NCBI GenBank assembly: GCA_965224495.1
Contig: CBDCZI010000010.1
Coordinates: forward strand, 1-46,094
Source of the DNA: CBDCZI01 sp965224495
GTDB lineage: Bacteria; Bacteroidota; Bacteroidia; Cytophagales; JAAEPT01
Direction: 5' to 3'
DNA length: 46,094 nucleotides
Part shown: piece after piece, positions 8,081 through 17,483 of the stretch
Layout of the letters: each line of letters starts with the position of its first letter
Numbering within the stretch: position 1 is the stretch's first letter
Translations under genes and position numbers: made by a program
Notes under the pieces: model-generated
Told to the model about the DNA's origin: nothing
Database searches by the model: none
What the model saw: the letters and a program-made list of their open reading frames with translations, nothing else

Positions 8081-9544
8081 GTGGTTGAAGATTTATTCAA
8101 AAAAGTAGTTGCTCACGCAAAAGAATACGGGTTCATATTTCAATCGAGTGAAATCTACGATGGTGGATTACAAGCGGTTTATGATTATGGGCAAGTTGGT
8201 GTAGAACTAAAAAATAACATCAAAGGTTTGTGGTACAAAAGTATGGTTCAAATGAACGAAAACATCGTTGGTTTAGATGCTGCTATTTTTATGAACCCAA
8301 CAGTTTGGAAAGCATCAGGTCACGTTGATAGTTTCAACGACCCGATGATTGACAACAAAGATTCTAAAAAAAGATACCGTGCTGACGTTTTATTGGAAGA
8401 CAAAGCGGCGATTTACAAAAAAGAAGGTGACGCAAAACGTGCTCAAGATTTATTAGATAAATTAGGCAAACATTTAGGGGATGAAAATCTTCAAGCTGTA
8501 TATGATTTAATTATCGAAGAAGAAATTGTTTGCCCTCTATCTAAAACGGCAAATTGGACAGACGTTCGTCAGTTCAACTTAATGTTTGGGACACAAGTTG
8601 GTTCTGTTGCGGAAGATTCTACACAAATACATTTACGTCCAGAAACTGCTCAAGGAATTTTCGTGAATTTCTTGAACGTGCAAAAATCAGGTCGAATGAA
8701 AATTCCTTTTGGAATTGCCCAAATAGGAAAAGCGTTTAGAAACGAAATTGTTGCTCGTCAGTTTATTTTCAGAATGAGAGAATTTGAACAAATGGAAATG
8801 CAATTCTTTGTTCGTCCTGGAACTGAAATGGAGTTTTACGAACAATGGAAAGCTACCCGTATGAGTTGGCATAAAGCTATTGGTTTAGATGCTGATAAAT
8901 TAACTTTCCATAACCACGAAAAACTGGCTCATTATGCCAATGCTGCCGTTGATATCGAATACGAGTACCCATTCGGAATTAAAGAAATGGAAGGCATTCA
9001 CTCTCGTACTGATTTTGATTTGAAGGCACACCAAGAATTCTCAAAAAAGAAATTACAATACCGAGACGAAGAAATCAAAGAAAGTTATGTGCCTTACGTA
9101 GTCGAAACATCTGTTGGTGCTGACCGTTCTTTCTTAGCTGTTTTCTGTAATGCTTATACCGAAGAAACAGTTGGCGAGGGAGACAAACAAAAAGTAAGAA
9201 CATTCTTAAAATTTGACCCCGCAGTTGCCCCTATAAAAGCTGCTATTTTACCATTGAGTAAAAAAGGAGGTTTACCCGAGTTAGGAAAAGAAATATTAGA
9301 GGACTTGAAATTTGATTTTAATGTATCTTACGACGACGGTGGCTCTATCGGTAAACGTTACACACGCCAAGATTTAGTTGGTACACCTTTCTGTATTACG
9401 GTTGATTTTGAATCTATCGAAGACAAAATGGTTACTGTTCGTCATAGAGACTCGATGAAACAAGAACGTGTTGCTATCAGCGACTTAAACGCAATGATTG
9501 CTAAAGCTGTTTCATTAAAAAATGTCTTTAAAAAGTTAGTCTAA
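8081..9544 (+). CDS. glyS: Glycine--tRNA ligase (dimeric class II)
   Basis: This enzyme charges tRNA-Gly. It is the single-chain alpha-2 type, not the two-subunit bacterial type, as usual in Bacteroidota. Diagnostic parts are the N-terminal EDLFKKVVAHAKEYGF, the class II motif 2 region around GIAQIGKAFRNE and RMREFEQMEMQFF, the motif 3-like GADRSFLAVFCNAY, and a C-terminal anticodon-binding domain ending in KNVFKKLV. The length from GTG 8081 is 487 residues. No ATG exists in frame at the conserved N-terminus. An upstream in-frame TTG at 8054 sits inside the predicted -7 promoter box, so GTG 8081 is preferred, giving MVEDLFKK, which aligns with family N-termini. A terminator follows. The function is certain; the start is a judgement. 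Confidence 0.95.
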   Translation: MVEDLFKKVVAHAKEYGFIFQSSEIYDGGLQAVYDYGQVGVELKNNIKGLWYKSMVQMNENIVGLDAAIFMNPTVWKASGHVDSFNDPMIDNKDSKKRYRADVLLEDKAAIYKKEGDAKRAQDLLDKLGKHLGDENLQAVYDLIIEEEIVCPLSKTANWTDVRQFNLMFGTQVGSVAEDSTQIHLRPETAQGIFVNFLNVQKSGRMKIPFGIAQIGKAFRNEIVARQFIFRMREFEQMEMQFFVRPGTEMEFYEQWKATRMSWHKAIGLDADKLTFHNHEKLAHYANAAVDIEYEYPFGIKEMEGIHSRTDFDLKAHQEFSKKKLQYRDEEIKESYVPYVVETSVGADRSFLAVFCNAYTEETVGEGDKQKVRTFLKFDPAVAPIKAAILPLSKKGGLPELGKEILEDLKFDFNVSYDDGGSIGKRYTRQDLVGTPFCITVDFESIEDKMVTVRHRDSMKQERVAISDLNAMIAKAVSLKNVFKKLV

Positions 9545-9570
9545 CCCAATCAACAAAACGAATAATTTTA

Positions 9571-9602
9571 AAAAACCTGAGTTTTATACTCAGGTTTTTT
9601 TT
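9571..9602 (+). terminator. Rho-independent terminator after glyS
   Basis: AACCTGAG / CTCAGGTT stem with a TTTTATA loop, then eight T. It lies 26 bases after the glyS stop. Confidence 0.9.
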
Positions 9603-9617
9603 GTTTTCTTAATTAGC

Positions 9618-9650
9618 ACAAAAAAAGGCTACCTAAAACAGGTAGCCTTT
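9618..9650 (-). terminator. Rho-independent terminator after ahcY
   Basis: On the minus strand AAAGGCTACCT pairs with AGGTAGCCTTT and is followed by a T-run. It lies 28 bases past the ahcY stop. Together with the glyS terminator it insulates the two convergent genes. Confidence 0.9.
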
Positions 9651-9677
9651 CATTATCTTAATCGTTACGCTGCCGAC

Positions 9678-10988
9678 TTAGTATCTGTAAGCCTCAGGCT
9701 TATAAGGTCCATCAACAGGAATATCTAAATAAGTAGATTGATCGTTAGACAATATATCTAATTCTACACCAATTTTTGCTAAGTGCAAACGAGCTACTTT
9801 TTCATCTAACTCTTTAGGTAAAACATACACTTTGTTTTCGTATGCCTCTGAATTTGTCCAAAGTTCGATTTGTGCCAATGTTTGGTTAGAGAAAGAACAA
9901 GACATTACAAATGAAGGATGCCCAGTTGCACAACCTAAATTCACTAATCTCCCTTCAGCCAAAACAATAATATCGTTACCGTCAAGAGTGTATTGATCCA
10001 CTTGATCTTTAATATTTATTTTAGAAGAACCATATTTCCCGTTCAACCAAGCCATATCAATTTCGTTATCGAAGTGTCCGATATTACAAACGATAGCCTT
10101 ATCTTTCATCGACTCAAAATGACGACCAACAATAATATCTTTATTCCCTGTAGTTGTAACAATAATGTCAGCTTCTTTTACCGCATCATCCATTTTCTTT
10201 ACTTCAAAACCTTCCATCGCTGCTTGTAAAGCACAAATAGGGTCAATCTCAGTAACAATAACACGAGCACCTGCTCCTCTCAATGACTCAGCAGAACCTT
10301 TACCAACATCACCAAAACCAGCAACTACAGCCACTTTCCCTGCCAACATCACATCAGTAGCACGACGGATACCATCAACCAAAGACTCACGACATCCGTA
10401 TTTGTTATCAAATTTCGATTTTGTAACCGAATCATTTACGTTAAACGCAGGAAGAACCAATGTTCCGTTTTTCTCACGTTCGTACAGACGGTGTACACCA
10501 GTAGTAGTTTCTTCTGACAAACCTTTGATTTCAGCCACCAATTCAGGAAACTCATCAAAAACCATATTTGTCAAATCTCCACCATCGTCTAAAATCATAT
10601 TAAGAGGCTTTCTGTCCTCTCCAAAAAATAATGTTTGCTCGATACACCAGTTAAAATCCTCTTCCGAAAGACCTTTCCAAGCATAAACAGGAATCCCTGC
10701 TGCTGCAATAGCTGCTGCTGCGTGATCTTGTGTAGAAAAAATATTACAAGAAGACCAAGTAACATCTGCTCCTAACTCCACCAACGTTTCTATCAAAACA
10801 GCTGTCTGAATCGTCATGTGTAAACATCCTGCAATTCGAGAACCTGCTAATGGTTTTGCTGCGCCATATTCTTTACGAATAGACATCAAACCAGGCATCT
10901 CTGCCTCAGCAAGAATAATTTCTTTTCTCCCCCACTCTGCAAGGGAAATATCTTTTACTTTATAAGGTAAATAAGTAGTTTCAGACAT
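9678..10988 (-). CDS. ahcY: Adenosylhomocysteinase
   Basis: AhcY hydrolyses S-adenosylhomocysteine to adenosine and homocysteine, clearing the product inhibitor of methyltransferases. The 436-residue product is full length. The N-terminal substrate part includes AGCLHMTIQTAVLIETLVELGADVTW and the NVNDSVTKSKFDN block; the NAD-binding Rossmann motif is VAGFGDVGKGSAESLRG. The C-terminal signature PVDGPYKPEAYRY supplies the Lys and Tyr that reach the NAD of the partner subunit. A TAACTTTG box lies about 33 bases before the ATG at 10988, so it is transcribed alone. It faces glyS with two terminators between. Confidence 0.98.
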   Translation of the reverse strand: MSETTYLPYKVKDISLAEWGRKEIILAEAEMPGLMSIRKEYGAAKPLAGSRIAGCLHMTIQTAVLIETLVELGADVTWSSCNIFSTQDHAAAAIAAAGIPVYAWKGLSEEDFNWCIEQTLFFGEDRKPLNMILDDGGDLTNMVFDEFPELVAEIKGLSEETTTGVHRLYEREKNGTLVLPAFNVNDSVTKSKFDNKYGCRESLVDGIRRATDVMLAGKVAVVAGFGDVGKGSAESLRGAGARVIVTEIDPICALQAAMEGFEVKKMDDAVKEADIIVTTTGNKDIIVGRHFESMKDKAIVCNIGHFDNEIDMAWLNGKYGSSKINIKDQVDQYTLDGNDIIVLAEGRLVNLGCATGHPSFVMSCSFSNQTLAQIELWTNSEAYENKVYVLPKELDEKVARLHLAKIGVELDILSNDQSTYLDIPVDGPYKPEAYRY

Positions 10989-11020
10989 AGCTATTTTTAA
11001 TCTAATGATTGTTCAAGTCA

Positions 11021-11028
11021 CAAAGTTA
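11021..11028 (-). promoter_or_regulatory. Bacteroidota -7 box for ahcY
   Basis: The minus strand reads TAACTTTG, a match to TAnnTTTG, 33 bases upstream of the ahcY ATG. Confidence 0.55.
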
Positions 11029-11265
11029 CGGATTTTATATTTGTCTCTTACTTTTTCAAATCTCTTTTTACTCAAAAGATTAGCACCAACTAAAATATCT
11101 TTATTTTGCATTTCAGGTAGCTCTTTTCAACCGCTCATTCCTCTCCTATTTTTAGTATTTACTAAAAGTTTTAGCTCTTTTGGTTCTTTTCATATTATAG
11201 AGGTAGTAACTTGCAGATTGAAAGAGAAATTAGTCAAAACCGATATAAAGCCGTCACGGAAAATA

Positions 11266-12549
11266 ATGGATAAGTTCATCGAAGAATTGAAATGGAGAGG
11301 AATGGTACACGATAGTGTGCCAGGCACAGAAGCACAACTTGCTAAAGAAATGACGACTGGTTATGTGGGATTTGACCCTACGGCAGACTCGTTACACGTT
11401 GGAAGTTTGATTCCTATTATGTTGTTGGTCCATTTGCAACGTCACGGACATAAACCTGTCGCTTTGGTGGGTGGCGCAACGGGTATGGTGGGTGACCCTT
11501 CGGGGAAATCGGAGGAGCGAAATCTATTGAATGCCGAAACGCTACAGAAAAATGTAGATGGTGTACATAACCAATTGAAGAAATTTTTAACGTTTAATGA
11601 CGAGAAAAATTCTGCGGTGATGGTGAATAATTACGATTGGATGAAAAACTTTTCGTTTATCGAGTTTATTCGTGATGTGGGGAAAAATATGACTGTCAAT
11701 TATATGATGGCGAAAGACTCGGTAAAGAAAAGGATAGAAACGGGAATTTCGTTTACTGAGTTTTCGTACCAATTGTTGCAGGGTTATGATTTTTACCACT
11801 TAAATCAGGCGATGGATTGTCGTTTGCAAATGGGCGGTTCTGACCAGTGGGGCAATATCACAACAGGAACGGAATTAATCAGGAAAATGGGGGGTACGCA
11901 ATCGTTTGCGATTACTTGTCCGTTGATGACAAAGGCTGATGGTGGTAAGTTTGGGAAAACGGAAGGGGGTACAATTTGGTTGGATTCAGAAAGAACGTCT
12001 GTTTACAAATTTTACCAATTTTGGTTTAACACTTCGGATGCTGATGCAGGGAAATATATCCGTACATTTTCGTTATTGACTGAAAAAGAAATTGAAGAAA
12101 TAGAAAAAGAACACGCTGAAGCTCCACACCAAAGAGCGTTGCAAAAGGCGTTGGCGAAAGATATTACTTGTCGTGTGCATTCGGTAAAAGAATACGAAAC
12201 AGCGATACAGGCATCGGAAATTTTGTTTAGTAAAAAGGCGACTGATGCTTTGGCTACTATCGATGAAAAAACGTTATTGAGTGTTTTTGAGGGTGTGCCA
12301 CATATCAAAGTTGCTAAATCGGCTTTTACTGATTTAGAAAATTATATTGATTTGCTTTCTACGGAAACGGCAAATGAGATTTTCACTTCGAAAGGAGAAG
12401 CTAAACGAATGATTAAAGGTGGAGGGATTTCTATCAACAAAGAAAAAATAACGAACGGAGAAGACAAACCTGTGTTAAATTTCTTACAAGACAAGTTTTT
12501 ATTGGTACAAAAAGGTAAGAAAAATTACTTTATTGTAGAGCGTGTTTAA
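11266..12549 (+). CDS. tyrS: Tyrosine--tRNA ligase
   Basis: TyrS charges tRNA-Tyr. The class I signature HIGH appears as HVGS at residues 44-47, the KMSKS loop as KFGKT near residue 229, and the tyrosine pocket block LLQGYDFYHLNQAMDCRLQMGGSDQWGN is intact. The C-terminus has an S4 RNA-binding domain (about residues 360-427, including AKRMIKGGGISINKEKI). The open frame extends upstream to 11005, but that part is non-homologous low-complexity sequence. ATG 11266, preceded by GGAAAATA, gives MDKFIEELKWRGMVHD, the normal start, and a product of 427 residues. A terminator follows. Confidence 0.97.
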   Translation: MDKFIEELKWRGMVHDSVPGTEAQLAKEMTTGYVGFDPTADSLHVGSLIPIMLLVHLQRHGHKPVALVGGATGMVGDPSGKSEERNLLNAETLQKNVDGVHNQLKKFLTFNDEKNSAVMVNNYDWMKNFSFIEFIRDVGKNMTVNYMMAKDSVKKRIETGISFTEFSYQLLQGYDFYHLNQAMDCRLQMGGSDQWGNITTGTELIRKMGGTQSFAITCPLMTKADGGKFGKTEGGTIWLDSERTSVYKFYQFWFNTSDADAGKYIRTFSLLTEKEIEEIEKEHAEAPHQRALQKALAKDITCRVHSVKEYETAIQASEILFSKKATDALATIDEKTLLSVFEGVPHIKVAKSAFTDLENYIDLLSTETANEIFTSKGEAKRMIKGGGISINKEKITNGEDKPVLNFLQDKFLLVQKGKKNYFIVERV

Positions 12550-12570
12550 CTCGCTATTTCCTTTAGCTAA

Positions 12571-12606
12571 AACACCTTTTTAATTTATTAGAAAGGTGTT
12601 TTTTTA
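12571..12606 (+). terminator. Rho-independent terminator after tyrS
   Basis: AACACCTTT / AAAGGTGTT stem followed by a run of T, 21 bases after the tyrS stop. Confidence 0.9.
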
Positions 12607-12756
12607 TGCTCTTTTTTCAGTTATCAACAGGTTACGCACATTTAATTAACGTTTATCATATTCTGACTTTTAAAAAGTTGTTATACTAAGCTAATTTAAT
12701 TACTTTTAGGGTGATAGGTTCTAATTAACTGACTTTATTATTAAAGGTTATATCTA

Positions 12757-14289
12757 ATGAAAGTACTTGAAAGCACGATACTATCGCTTGATGCGGAGGA
12801 ATACAAACAACTTTTTAGTTTTATTAAACACAAACCAAGTAAGCGTATTCGTAAAGATTTACTTTTATTGGAACTGATTTATACGGATAGTAACCTCACG
12901 GAACAACGTATTAGCGAGGCTCTCGAATTGACTGCAAAAAGTAATGCCTACCACGCATTAAGAAAAAGACTGTTAAAGTTAATTACTCATTTTATTTATT
13001 TGAGAAGAGTCGAGATAGATAGTACAGCGACTGCGGAGGTGATGCATTTGTTGTCTTTTGCAGATTTTCAGTTTGAAAGGAAAAACCCCGAACAAGCAAT
13101 TCGTACGTTGGCTAAAGCCGAAACGTTGGCGGAAGAAAATGAACTTTTTAGTTTACTGACACATATTTTTGAAAAACAGTTGGAGTTTCAAACTTTCAAC
13201 ACTGCCGAATTAGAAACATTTGCTTTAAAAAAAGACACTTTCGCTTCATTAAAAGACGAACAAGGTCGTGCTTCATTGGCCTTTGTTTATTTGAGATGTC
13301 AGATAAAGGAAGCGAGAGAAAAGAAACGTTTAGTCCCTTTTGAACTTTTACTTGATCATACATTAAGAAAATACAATTTAGAAAATGCGGTGATTCAACG
13401 CCCCAAGATGCTTTACCAAGTAATTGAGAGTGTACGTAGTAACCTGATGTCTAAAAAGGAATTTCACGAGTTTGAGAAATACCTGCAATCAATTACTAAT
13501 GAGTATTTTTCGATTATAAATTTCAATAAAAAAGACCATATTTATTACCTGAAAATCACTTATATAACGGCACATACCATGTACCGTAACAGACGATTTA
13601 ATGAAGCGTTAAGTTTTTCTAAAAAGCTAACTACAGGTCTTGAAAAGTACGATAATCAATATTACCGTACTTTTTTCGCTAAACATAAATTACTTCATTC
13701 GGCATTATTGTTTTACACCAATTCTCCCGAAAAGGCTATTGAAACACTCGAAGATTGCAAAGAAAATTATTGGAATTGGTTTTCTGAAAAAGAACAAAAT
13801 TACTTGACGCTCAACTTGTCGTTTTATTATTATGGCAACCAACAGTTAGAAAAAGCTCTTGAATTAGCTCAAGAGTTGCACCATACCGATGGTTGGTACG
13901 AAAAGAAAATTAGCAGTGAATGGGCATTGAAACGTTCCATCATGGAGGCTCTTATCCAAATAGATTTGGGGAATGAAGAAATCGGTTTGACGAAAATAAA
14001 TACTTTACTACAACGTTACAAAGAGTTGTTTAAGTTGGCTGTTTTTACACGTGCAGAATATTTTGTAAAGTTTATCAGAAAGGTATTAACGGATATTGAT
14101 TTTATTGCAAGTGATGAGTACGACGAATTAATTACCAAGAATCTCATCACCCTCGATGAAGAAAAGGAGGATTTACAAGCAATGAGTTTTTACGTTTGGC
14201 TAAAAGCAAGAAAAACGAAACAGCCCTACTACAAAGTGTTGTTAGAAACAACGAAAAGAGAGGATACTCGCTATTTTAATTATGAATAA
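12757..14289 (+). CDS. Helical-repeat (TPR-like) protein of unknown function
   Basis: This 510-residue protein is almost entirely alpha-helical with no signal peptide or membrane segment, so it is probably cytoplasmic. Its N-terminal 90 residues (MKVLESTILSLDAEEYKQL, then RKRLLKLITHFIYLRR) form a distinct helical head. From about residue 100 onward repeated helix pairs with TPR-like spacing are visible (KNPEQAIRTLAKAETLAEENE, NRRFNEALSFSKKLT, NSPEKAIETLEDCKENYW, QQLEKALELAQELHH). I do not recognise a named family, and no catalytic motif is seen. It follows tyrS but is separated from it by a terminator. Its stop overlaps the ATG of the next frame by eight bases, suggesting translational coupling. 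A scaffold or regulatory role is only a guess from the fold. Confidence 0.75.
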   Translation: MKVLESTILSLDAEEYKQLFSFIKHKPSKRIRKDLLLLELIYTDSNLTEQRISEALELTAKSNAYHALRKRLLKLITHFIYLRRVEIDSTATAEVMHLLSFADFQFERKNPEQAIRTLAKAETLAEENELFSLLTHIFEKQLEFQTFNTAELETFALKKDTFASLKDEQGRASLAFVYLRCQIKEAREKKRLVPFELLLDHTLRKYNLENAVIQRPKMLYQVIESVRSNLMSKKEFHEFEKYLQSITNEYFSIINFNKKDHIYYLKITYITAHTMYRNRRFNEALSFSKKLTTGLEKYDNQYYRTFFAKHKLLHSALLFYTNSPEKAIETLEDCKENYWNWFSEKEQNYLTLNLSFYYYGNQQLEKALELAQELHHTDGWYEKKISSEWALKRSIMEALIQIDLGNEEIGLTKINTLLQRYKELFKLAVFTRAEYFVKFIRKVLTDIDFIASDEYDELITKNLITLDEEKEDLQAMSFYVWLKARKTKQPYYKVLLETTKREDTRYFNYE

Positions 14290-14380
14290 GGTTTATTATA
14301 AAAACGAAAGTAAATTGGTTTGGTATTTACTTTTGGCTTTTTCTCTCGGTGCGCTACTACTAGCAAGCATCAAAATACTC

Positions 14381-14932
14381 ATGGTGAAAATAAATACTGA
14401 TATAGCTAAATACCTTGCCTTTTTTTGTGTTACGTTTCTCTTGATTTCTTGTTCTAAACAAAGTGAAAGTACACTTGAAGCAAATAGGTCTGTAGCTACT
14501 GATACATCAATCATAATTAGTATAACTCAGCCTCAAGAATTTAAAAAAAAGTTTATTGAATACCCAATACCAGACATTGATTCATTGCTTTTATATTATG
14601 AGACATCTGGAATTGCAGGTAATTACCCATCGGACAAACACTTTAACCAAAGCGATTCAGGAATATTAGTGTTTTATACTCTATTTGAAAAGATTCTAAT
14701 AGACGGAAAATACAGAATCATTAATGACAATTATAATAATACTCTAATTACTCACACCTACTGGAAGGATAAATATGGTTGGGCTGCGGAAGACAAAGAC
14801 CAAACATTTATACAATTACTATCAGAAAGCTCATTTTTTGGAATCGGTCAAAATATTCAGATCGGTAACACTAAAGAAACTATTGAGTTTGAACTAGGGA
14901 GTCCTCTTTATCAAATAAGATTGTCCGGTTAA
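14381..14932 (+). CDS. Putative lipoprotein, possibly fused to an upstream membrane-protein remnant
   Basis: From ATG 14381 the product has a short basic start, a hydrophobic stretch and a lipobox (FFCVTFLLISC), so the mature lipoprotein would begin at a cysteine near residue 20, followed by about 160 polar residues with no recognisable domain. The same frame extends upstream to ATG 14282, which overlaps the preceding stop by eight bases. That 33-residue extension (MNKVYYKNESKLVWYLLLAF then SLGALLLAS) looks like the start of a different membrane protein and would place two hydrophobic segments before the lipobox. I therefore prefer 14381 for the lipoprotein and read the extension as a remnant or in-frame fusion. 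A terminator follows at 14946-14994. Confidence 0.55.
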   Translation: MVKINTDIAKYLAFFCVTFLLISCSKQSESTLEANRSVATDTSIIISITQPQEFKKKFIEYPIPDIDSLLLYYETSGIAGNYPSDKHFNQSDSGILVFYTLFEKILIDGKYRIINDNYNNTLITHTYWKDKYGWAAEDKDQTFIQLLSESSFFGIGQNIQIGNTKETIEFELGSPLYQIRLSG

Positions 14933-14945
14933 TAGGGGGCTAGAC

Positions 14946-14994
14946 CAGAGTAATCTTTTAAATTTCGATTATTAATTATATTACTCTGTTTTTT
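14946..14994 (+). terminator. Probable Rho-independent terminator
   Basis: CAGAGTAAT (14946-14954) pairs with ATTACTCTG (14980-14988) and is followed by six T. The 25-base loop is long and A/T-rich. Confidence 0.6.
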
Positions 14995-15073
14995 ATTAAT
15001 ATTTAAGGGTTTATTAGTTCAGCTCTCATTTTATTTATAAGTAAACATTCTCCTTTTTGTGAGTTGTAATGCG

Positions 15074-15081
15074 TAACTTTG
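15074..15081 (+). promoter_or_regulatory. Bacteroidota -7 box for aroC
   Basis: TAACTTTG matches TAnnTTTG, 21 bases upstream of the aroC ATG. Confidence 0.6.
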
Positions 15082-15102
15082 TGACTGCAAAAACAGACGA
15101 GT

Positions 15103-16179
15103 ATGAACAATTCTTTTGGACAATTATTTACAATCACAACTTTTGGAGAGTCACACGGTAGAGGTATTGGCGTTGTTATCGACGGATGCCCTGCGGGAAT
15201 TACCCTTGATTACGCATTTATACAAAGCGAGTTAACTCGTCGTAAGCCTGGGCAATCAAAAATCACAACGCAACGACAAGAGGCAGATGAATTTGAGATT
15301 TTATCGGGAGAGTTTGAAGGAAAAACTACGGGAACTCCTTTGACTTTGATGATTTGGAACCAAGACCAAAAGAGTAAGGATTATTCGCATATTGCTACAA
15401 AATTTAGACCTTCACACGCTGATTTTACTTACCAAGCAAAATATGGCATCCGAGATTACCGTGGTGGTGGACGTAGTTCGGCTCGTGAAACAGCGGCTCG
15501 TGTGGCGGCTGGTGCGATTGCAAAATTGGCGTTGAGAAAAATTGGCGTTGAGGTAAAATCTTACGTTTCGCAAGTAGGGAATTTGAAATTAGAAAAACCT
15601 TACACCGAATTGAATATTGATTTGGCTGAAGAAAACATCGTGCGTTGCCCCGACCCTAAAATGGCGGAGGAAATGATTGATTTGATTGACTTTGTGAGAA
15701 AAGACAGGGACACAATTGGTGGTGTGGTTACAGGAGTGATTACAGGAACACCTGTCGGTTTGGGCGAACCTGTTTTTGACCGTTTGCACGCTGATTTAGG
15801 AAAGGCAATGTTAGGTATAAATGCGGTAAAAGGTTTTGAATACGGCAGTGGTTTTGAAGGGGTAACGATGAGAGGTTCGGCTCATAATGACAAGTTTTAC
15901 ACAGAAGATGGTGTCGTAAAAACAAAAACAAACTATTCTGGAGGGATTCAAGGTGGTATTTCGAACGGTGCTGATATTTATTTTAATGTAGCTTTCAAGC
16001 CTGTCGCTACCATTATGATGGACCAAGAAAGTATTGACGAAGACGGGAATGCAGCGGTAGTTTCTGGAAAAGGTCGCCACGACCCTTGTGTTGTTCCTCG
16101 TGCTGTGCCTATCGTAGAAGCAATGGCAGCAATGACTATTTTAGACTTTTATATGCGTCAAAAAGCACGTCAAATCTAA
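15103..16179 (+). CDS. aroC: Chorismate synthase
   Basis: AroC converts EPSP to chorismate, the branch point for aromatic amino acids and other aromatics, using reduced FMN. The 358-residue product starts MNNSFGQLFTITTFGESHG, which carries the first family signature GESHG. The second signature (RGGGRSSARETAARVAAGAIA) is near residue 125, and the third appears as RHDPCVVPRAVPIVEA near the C-terminus. Its stop codon directly abuts the ATG of the symporter gene, with no spacer, so the two are surely co-transcribed. A TAACTTTG promoter box lies 21 bases before the start. Confidence 0.98.
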   Translation: MNNSFGQLFTITTFGESHGRGIGVVIDGCPAGITLDYAFIQSELTRRKPGQSKITTQRQEADEFEILSGEFEGKTTGTPLTLMIWNQDQKSKDYSHIATKFRPSHADFTYQAKYGIRDYRGGGRSSARETAARVAAGAIAKLALRKIGVEVKSYVSQVGNLKLEKPYTELNIDLAEENIVRCPDPKMAEEMIDLIDFVRKDRDTIGGVVTGVITGTPVGLGEPVFDRLHADLGKAMLGINAVKGFEYGSGFEGVTMRGSAHNDKFYTEDGVVKTKTNYSGGIQGGISNGADIYFNVAFKPVATIMMDQESIDEDGNAAVVSGKGRHDPCVVPRAVPIVEAMAAMTILDFYMRQKARQI

Positions 16180-17472
16180 ATGAAAAAGTTCCCTCTTTAT
16201 ATTCAAATAATTATAGGCTTAGTTTTAGGTGTTGCTTGGGGTGTCTTTGCGAATATTCAAGGTATTCCTCACTCAATAAGTAATGATTGGATTAAACCTT
16301 TAGGTACTATTTTCATTCGTTTATTGAAAATGATTGCCGTACCATTAGTTTTTGCCTCTTTGGTCGTCGGGATTTCCAATCTCAATGATATTCGGAAACT
16401 TTCTCGTATGGGAGGAAAAACGGTTTTGATTTATTTATTCACGACACTTTTCGCCCTTATTATCGGGATGGTTTCGGTGAATTTAATCAAACCGGGTAAC
16501 AGTGTTTCTGAAAAAACAAGAACCGAGTTACTTAAAATGTATGCTTCCGAAGCAGGAGAAAAATTAGCTACAAGTGCTTCTTCTCAAGCAGATTTAAAAG
16601 GAATCGGCCCACTTGCTCCTTTGGTAAATATGGTTCCTAAAAATGTGTTTTTTGCGGCTTCTGATAATAAGAGTATGCTTCAAATAGTGTTTTTAGCTAT
16701 CTTATTAGGTATTGCTGCGGTACTCGTTCCTGAAGAACAGAAGACTTACTTTATCGGATTTTTTCAAAATTTTAACGATATTCTTATTCGATTAATTGAA
16801 TTGGTAATGAAGGTTGCCCCTATTGGTGTGTTTGCTTTAATTGGTGCTTTTGTAGCTCAATTAACTAATTTCGATATTTTAATCGCTCTTGTAAATTATT
16901 GTTTAACGGTTATCTTAGGCTTGGCACTGATGGTTTTGGTGGTCTATCCTTTGTTATTGAAAACATTTACCAAAATCTCCATTTTAGAGTTTTACCGCAA
17001 TATTCGTTCGGCACAAGTACTGGCTTTCAGTACAAGTTCGAGTTCGGCTACTCTGCCTGTCACAATGGCTAATTGCGAACACAACATCGGTATTTCTAAC
17101 AAGGTGGCTAGTTTTGTTTTACCTCTCGGAGCAACAATAAATATGGATGGTACAAGTTTGTACCAAGCAGTTGCTGCGGTATTTATTTGCCAAGTAACGG
17201 GACAAGATTTATCGGTAGTAGAGCAATTAACTATCGTTTTCACGGCGTTATTAGCTTCTATCGGTACAGCTGGTGTGCCTGGTGTCGGAATTATTATGCT
17301 AACTATTGTGTTGGGTGCTATTGGAGTCGAAGAGGCATATATTGCATTAATTTTAGGTCCTGACCGAATTTTAGACATGTGTCGTACTGTTATAAATGTA
17401 ACGGGTGATGCGACTACGGCAACTATTGTAGCTGTGTCTGAAAAAGAATTGACCCCATTGATTAAAGAATAA
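16180..17472 (+). CDS. Dicarboxylate/amino acid:cation symporter (GltP type)
   Basis: This is a secondary transporter of the DAACS (glutamate/aspartate/C4-dicarboxylate) family. The 430-residue product shows about eight membrane segments and the two re-entrant loops. The serine-rich motif (FSTSSSSATLPVTMANCEHN) lies near residues 285-304, the NMDGTSLYQAVAAVFICQ helix near 324-341, and a final GPDRILDMCRTVINVTGDA segment contributes the acidic and Asn residues of the substrate site. Substrate choice (glutamate, aspartate or dicarboxylate) cannot be fixed from sequence. It follows aroC with zero spacing. Two cytochrome-like terms do not apply here: it carries no cofactor motif. Confidence 0.92.
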   Translation: MKKFPLYIQIIIGLVLGVAWGVFANIQGIPHSISNDWIKPLGTIFIRLLKMIAVPLVFASLVVGISNLNDIRKLSRMGGKTVLIYLFTTLFALIIGMVSVNLIKPGNSVSEKTRTELLKMYASEAGEKLATSASSQADLKGIGPLAPLVNMVPKNVFFAASDNKSMLQIVFLAILLGIAAVLVPEEQKTYFIGFFQNFNDILIRLIELVMKVAPIGVFALIGAFVAQLTNFDILIALVNYCLTVILGLALMVLVVYPLLLKTFTKISILEFYRNIRSAQVLAFSTSSSSATLPVTMANCEHNIGISNKVASFVLPLGATINMDGTSLYQAVAAVFICQVTGQDLSVVEQLTIVFTALLASIGTAGVPGVGIIMLTIVLGAIGVEEAYIALILGPDRILDMCRTVINVTGDATTATIVAVSEKELTPLIKE

Positions 17473-17483
17473 AAAAAGAAATT

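Noticed and set aside
10165..10686. 173-residue plus-strand frame inside ahcY
   Set aside because: Antisense to a fully conserved enzyme; the composition follows ahcY codon positions.
11005..11265. 87-residue N-terminal extension of TyrS
   Set aside because: Low-complexity hydrophobic residues with no similarity to TyrRS; the conserved protein starts at ATG 11266.
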